Shown here in pieces: positions 56,901 to 64,000 of a stretch of DNA of 64,000 nucleotides. Numbering within the stretch: the stretch's first letter is position 1; every line of letters starts with the position of its first letter. The notes beneath the pieces were generated by a model, which made no database searches, was not told where the DNA came from, and worked only from the letters and a program-made list of their open reading frames with translations. The stretch is from Acanthamoeba castellanii str. Neff (lineage: Eukaryota; Discosea; Longamoebia; Acanthamoebidae): positions 38,582-102,581 of the forward strand of contig NW_004457268.1 of NCBI RefSeq assembly GCF_000313135.1, written 5' to 3'. The translations under genes and the position numbers were made by a program.

Positions 56901-59900
56901 GTAGTTGTCGCGGAACAGCTCCATCAACGTGTCCGTGCAGGGAGGGAACGTCATCTGGCCACGCGACATCGCACACGTCAGCCCCTGCGTGATGCGACAC
57001 GCACACGCACACGCGACAGAAATGGTGGTGTACCCGCTTCTGGAAGTAGTTGACGTATTTGCTCATGGCCATGCGGTTGGTGGGATTCTTCTTGAGGATC
57101 TGCTTGAGCAGCTTGTAGGCGTGCTGGGCGATGATGAAGAGGGTGTAGTTCTCCGCCCGCTCGTAGGCCTTGCGCTGGATGGCCTTCTGGCTGAAGGTCT
57201 GCTGCAGCAGGTTCATCATGATCGCAATCACCTATGGAGCCCAACGAACAACAACAACGTGTGGTCAGTTGACGGTGATCAGCACTAATGGAAGAGCCAA
57301 GGACAGATAGAGGTACGTGTTGTTCGCGGAGCAGGTCCTGATTGGCTGGAATGGGAATGCCCTCGCGCGACAGCACGTCATCATCGCCGGTCGAGGAAAT
57401 GGTGCACGAGATGATGAGGTCCTTGAGCACGCCGATGACTCGCTTGGTGTCCATGGCCAGAATGCCCTTCGAGACCGTGAGCCCGGTCTTGGTGAAGTCC
57501 ATCTTCTCGCCCTGCGCCAACTGTGCGTGCGGGCGATTGCGGCCGTGGTGAGCGCCCAACGCGCTAGGTTGCAACCCAATCGAAGAATGAGTGAGTGGAT
57601 CACGGGAGTACCTTGGCCACACACTGCTTCAGGATGGCTACCTGGCCCACTGCGCGGAGCAGGTTGTCGATCTCCTCGCGCGAGGCAGGCACCACCGCAA
57701 AGGCGTCCTCGTCGAGGCGCTCCTCGCGACCGATCAACTGTTATTCACAGTCAAGAGTACAGGGTTGAGTTCAAGCCAGAATTCGAAAAATAAAACAATG
57801 GCGATGATAATTAAGGAGAGACGAACCTTCATCCTGTTCTTCTCCTGTGCTTCTTTGCAGGCGTGCAGGTAGCACTTGGTGTTGACATGACGAATGCGCA
57901 TGTACGATTCCAGCTTGACCCGCTTATCCGTATCCTGTACGGCCGAACCCAGGTCGCGTGCAGTGTTAGCAATATATTGGGCGCGGTGCTCACATGGCCA
58001 AGAGTAAGCTGGGCCTTTGGCCGCGTACAATGGTGGCGCCCAGTGGATGAACGGTGAAGAGCGTGGCCGAGTTGCTGAATTCCTTGACAGTGGTAAATGT
58101 GCACTCGACCAGCTCCTCTTCCTCTTCGTCACTAGCGCTGCCCAGGCTGCGGTGTACACCATACCATACGCACAGCGGATCAGCACTACACGCGCTGATG
58201 CCTGGTAGAGGGAAGCCGGCATAATGTGGCGGTACCTCAGTCCCATGCGCCGCTTGAGCTGCGGGACGTTCAGCTTCAGCATTCCACCCGCGCCGCTGTC
58301 GTCCTTGTCCCTCCGGCGTAGGGAGATGGGACTCGCGTTCTTCTCCTTCGGCTTGGGATACGCCGCCAAATAGTGACCGGTCGCGATGTGTTTGAATCTT
58401 GTGGTAAACAGATATATATAAGTACAAGAAAGAGTGTTGTATGATGACACACGACACACACGACACACGCATGAAAGAGAAAGATGTCAAGTACGTACCT
58501 GTAGAATGTCTCGTATTGGACGACGCCGCCTCGGTTGGGCCTGTCCAGTTCGATCTGCCACAGGGCATTGGAGTTCTGCGGAGCCTTCTTCGCGTCGTCC
58601 GACAGTTGTCCCGAACCCGCGAACAGCTGCAAATAGACTGCACACACGAATATATAAATATTCAAAAAAAAAAACAAGAACATAGAAAATAGAGAGACGT
58701 GAGTCGGTTGCTCTTGACGCAGACAGGAGGCGGAAGGGTGAGCTCGTACCCTCGTCCTTCTGTGGGTCGGGGGGGCCGTGGGCTTTTCCTTCTCGGCGTC
58801 CTCGTCGACAAAGTCGTCGTCGGGCAGCTCGTTGGTGAGATAGCCCTCGGCCTCCTTGTGGAACATGCGGATGACGTCGCCGGCCTTGAGGAACGAGTCG
58901 GACTCGGGCACGAAGGGCGCGAAGGGGATCACGCGCCAGCTGCTCTTCTCGGTCGTGGCGTTGACCTCGCGCTTCTGGTACATGGTCTCCTTGCTCACGT
59001 GCAGGAAGATGGAGTTGTAGCACTTGGACTCCAAAATGATTTGATCTCCCAAGTGAATCTGCAAAATGACACACGCACACGCACGCACATGCACACGCAC
59101 ACACACGACACACACGACACACACACGACACACACACGACACACACAGCCCAATCATGGCACGACGATACGGTGAGAGCTGGTCAAAGGGCAGAGACTGT
59201 GCGGAGCAGTCGCGTACGTTCTCGCCTTCGGCCATGGTCTTGAAGCGAGGGAGGAGGGTGAACCAGGATCCCTCGTTGCCCATGGGGTCCAGGTACACGC
59301 GCAGGCAATGTGTCTCGATTTCGGCGATCTCCTTGGATGTCACGGTGACAAACTTGTTGCTCTTGACGTGCAGCAGTTGCACGGTCTGGCCGTAGGAGAG
59401 TGTGTTGCCCGCGAGCCGGCCGAACTCGGCGTGATTCTCGCTCTCCTCCTCCACTTCGTGTTTCTGGTGCGTTTTGCGTAGAACGCGAGATGTGAGCACT
59501 TACACTTGACAGGTTCGCCTAGCGACGAGCAGCACCTTGAGCTGAAGCAGTTTCTTCTCGAGGTGCACGGCTTCGGGGTCGGGGTCGAACTGACGCGAGC
59601 CGATGGACGCACGCGTGCGGCTCACCGCGTCGAGCTGATCGTTCAGCGCCGTGTGCGCATCGTACTTGTTGCGTGGACAGATCCTGAAAACGCAGTCTTC
59701 ATAGGGCACAACACTCGATAGAATCAGCACTTCGTGCGCTCTCGTGCGGTGCATGTGCGGTGGTGCACGTGTGCGTGCGTTTGTGCGCAAACTTTTAGTC
59801 AAAGTGTACCAGAGAAGTGGTCTGGGATGCGCTTGTCTTGCCCAATGGTCGAGATCTGGCAGTCGCTGTCGATGAATCTGTACACGCGCCACACCATGAT

Positions 59901-60204
59901 TAAATTAGATTTAAATCTAAATATAAAAACAAAATAAATGGGACAAGTAGCGCCATCTAGTGTACCCTTCAGAGGACACGTAGCCGTTGCCTTCGATGGA
60001 GAAGAGGGAGATGCTGTCGCCAATGCGCAGGATAGTCTCTTCGGGCTTCATGTTCTCCAAATCGAAGAGATGATCCTTCGGCTTGAGGGATCTCTTCAGC
60101 TTCGCGCCCGCAAGAGCAAAATTGGTTGCCGCCATCCATGGCGATGCAGCTATGGGCGAGGCACCGGTGGATGGGACCACCTTCCCCGGGGGCGCCAACA
60201 ACAT
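44905..60204 (-). CDS. Inositol 1,4,5-trisphosphate receptor-like calcium channel with giant C-terminal tail
   Basis: Several dozen short exons run from ATG 60204. Order matches the IP3 receptor: N-terminal trefoil ([31 protein letters not shown]), MIR region ([18 protein letters not shown] at 59334-59398, [12 protein letters not shown]), a long helical RIH-type solenoid (58.4-50 kb, for example [14 protein letters not shown]), then membrane segments at 49.9-48.5 kb. The selectivity filter SGGGVGD is at 48692-48712 and the pore-lining helix [21 protein letters not shown] follows. The C-terminal zinc motif (CFICG at 48355-48394; [13 protein letters not shown]) and [15 protein letters not shown] are conserved. 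Beyond this lies a ~1000-residue coiled-coil and repetitive charged tail ending at TAA/TAG 44905, reached only through a one-base frame shift near 45551-45562. It should release calcium from the ER or vacuoles. Exon limits were not all resolved. Confidence 0.88.
45600..46890 (-). repeat. Four coding repeats in the channel tail
   Basis: A block beginning [16 protein letters not shown] and continuing TESSDxWDSDSD occurs four times, with the [12 protein letters not shown] core at about 46851-46886, 46446-46481, 46048-46086 and 45634-45670. Spacing is 395-416 bases, separated by Ala/Glu/Pro-rich spacers. The Ser-Asp-x-Glu contexts are classic casein kinase 2 targets. Confidence 0.9.
52317..52367. 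repeat. Intronic (GGTGT)n tandem repeat
   Basis: A pentanucleotide run inside an intron of the IP3 receptor-like gene; reading frames through it are Val/Trp/Cys repeats and not coding. Confidence 0.85.
56556..56702. repeat. Intronic (TCGTG)n tandem repeat, ~29 copies
   Basis: A nearly uninterrupted 5-base repeat fills an intron of the IP3 receptor-like gene, ending directly at the splice donor (gtaacacgac in gene sense). One unit is shortened near 56594. Confidence 0.9.
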
Positions 60205-60462
60205 CCTTCCTTCAATTCAAGAAACCTATTAATCACAAAAAACAAGGAATTAAAAATCTAAATTTGCAAAGAGCGCATATCATCAAGTCTGTGATGCACG
60301 TTATTGTGCTCGCGTTACCTTTGTAAGCAACTGTTGATGGTTACTGCCGAATGGATAGCAAGATAGGGGCTTAGTTTAGTGTCGTCATGGGCTTCCCTAA
60401 AAGTCATAAACGAGGAATGCACGGAATGCTGCAGGTGCCTGTGATACCTACGGACGCCTATC
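60205..60462. other. Upstream region of the IP3 receptor-like gene
   Basis: About 260 bases before ATG 60204 (minus strand), AT-rich near 60225-60275. It should contain the channel promoter; no clear TATA box was found. Confidence 0.4.
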
Positions 60463-60577
60463 GGAGGCCCATGAAGAGGAGACTGCCCTGTTCGTCATCG
60501 CCGTCAGTCTGCTCGTCGTCGCCCTCGTCATCGGCCTCATCGCTCTGGTCGCCTTTGGTGTTGTCGTGGTCATGATG
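60463..60577 (-). repeat. Tandem duplicate of the terminal exon end of F-box/LRR gene 2
   Basis: About 115 bases just downstream of the LRR gene 2 stop repeat that gene's last coding bases (60607-60725). In the right frame it again reads acidic Asp/Glu sequence ending DDEQGSLLFMGLR. It lies after the stop codon, so it is either 3' UTR or an alternative last exon. Confidence 0.75.
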
Positions 60578-60608
60578 GGAGCACCACAATGATTGTTTTC
60601 TGACAGCG

Positions 60609-63326
<2,718 letters not shown>

Positions 63327-63615
63327 CTTCTTCGTCTTCTCTCTTTTGTTGGTCCGGATCGAACGACAAAAGTCAGTTCTTACTTTTTTCTTGTCTGCGG
63401 CTTCATGGCGTGGTGAGAGTTTGCGCCACCCCACACCCACCCCAACCAATAGCGCTTGTGTGACCAACCAACCAGAATTGGAGTCGCTGAAGTTGAAGCC
63501 ACGCTGTTTTTCGAGCAAACACATGGTAATCTCTTTGTCTTCTTCGTCACACTGCACCCAAGCCAAAACAAGCGCCTGCCCTCGAGCTCTGAGGTTGGGT
63601 CCAGTGTCGCGCAAG

Positions 63616-64000
63616 TTAGTGGGCGTGTTGCGCGAGGATGCGGTTCACTTGTGCATACAAGCCCGGTTGTATGGTCCACGTGAAATCTGGTCAGGCGGAG
63701 AGAGTTAATGCCAAGGCCTGACCGGGGATCGGCAGGTGGTTTTACGAACCCATGTGCGCATAGCCTTCAAGCGATGTCGACCCCAGGTAGTTGCCGGATG
63801 CCCTCAGCGCCGCTGTGAGGGTCGCAACGTCCTGTGGATCGGCAAGATAGTCCTGCGTGCCTGGTGTGTGACGAGAGGAACGGTCCAAGGTTAAGGTGTG
63901 ATGACACCAGAAGACCACGCTTGTCGAGCGGGTACCGTAGAACACATATGTGGGGCAGGCGATCCGCTGCGGCTGGTATGGGACGCCGGTCGTAGGTGAT
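63616..64000 (-). CDS. Lysosomal acid lipase-like alpha/beta hydrolase (C-terminal part, 5' truncated)
   Basis: Three exons are visible: 63936 to beyond the window edge, 63750-63860 and 63616-63686 (stop TAA). They join in frame. The sequence reads ACPTYVFYGTQDYLADPQDV, then GYAHMDFTWTIQPGLYAQVN and ILAQHAH. YG-x-D-x-LADPQDV carries the acid of the catalytic triad and HMDFTW the catalytic His, as in lysosomal acid and gastric lipases (YxxxxHxDFxW). It should cleave sterol esters or triacylglycerols in the lysosome. The nucleophile and signal peptide lie outside the window. Confidence 0.85.

Overview
This window is nuclear DNA of a free-living amoeba, almost certainly Acanthamoeba castellanii. 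The anchor is the two-exon gene at 8319-8742 (minus). Its 88-residue product matches, as far as I recall, actobindin, a small actin-binding protein described from Acanthamoeba. The rest agrees: GC-rich coding sequence, many short GT-AG introns full of CA/GT/CGTGT-type simple repeats, genes packed on both strands, and spaces of only tens to hundreds of bases between them. Nothing suggests operons or prokaryotic signals. There is one assembly gap (35088-35282).

Layout. 1-9 kb: the end of an unknown gene; a TFIIS/RPA12-type zinc-ribbon gene; a 3-hydroxyisobutyrate dehydrogenase-family gene; a Siva-like zinc protein; a large BTB protein with a CDCA7-type zinc finger; and actobindin. 9-17 kb: a Ser/Thr kinase, a choline/ethanolamine kinase (8 exons) and a class II-like histone deacetylase (12 exons). 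17.4-21.3 kb: five members of a small-protein family I do not recognise (A-E), with a sixth, frameshifted member (F) at 39.0 kb. 21.4-26.7 kb: a secreted lectin-like protein and a 13-exon type I membrane protein built from exon-sized repeats. 27-29.2 kb: UDP-N-acetylglucosamine pyrophosphorylase. 29.5-31.8 kb: an F-box/LRR protein, with a paralog on the other strand at 60.6-63.3 kb. 31.9-33.5 kb: a SABATH-type carboxyl methyltransferase. 33.7-38.7 kb: a VIT/vWA protein interrupted by the gap. 39.7-43.8 kb: an unrecognised acidic, low-complexity protein with a Cys/His-rich segment. 44.2-44.6 kb: a secreted Cys-rich peptide. 44.9-60.2 kb: an inositol trisphosphate receptor-like calcium channel with an unusual repetitive C-terminal tail. 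63.6-64 kb: the end of a lysosomal acid lipase-like gene.

The genes are mostly unrelated housekeeping or signalling functions and do not form one pathway. The two most original signals are the small-protein family (conserved N-terminal KLP/RRSK, central GLxKW, C-terminal SPRW...IQxYR...NPAxF) and the channel tail carrying four copies of an [17 protein letters not shown] block. Exon limits come from reading GT/AG borders, phases and family similarity by eye; those that do not close in frame are flagged.
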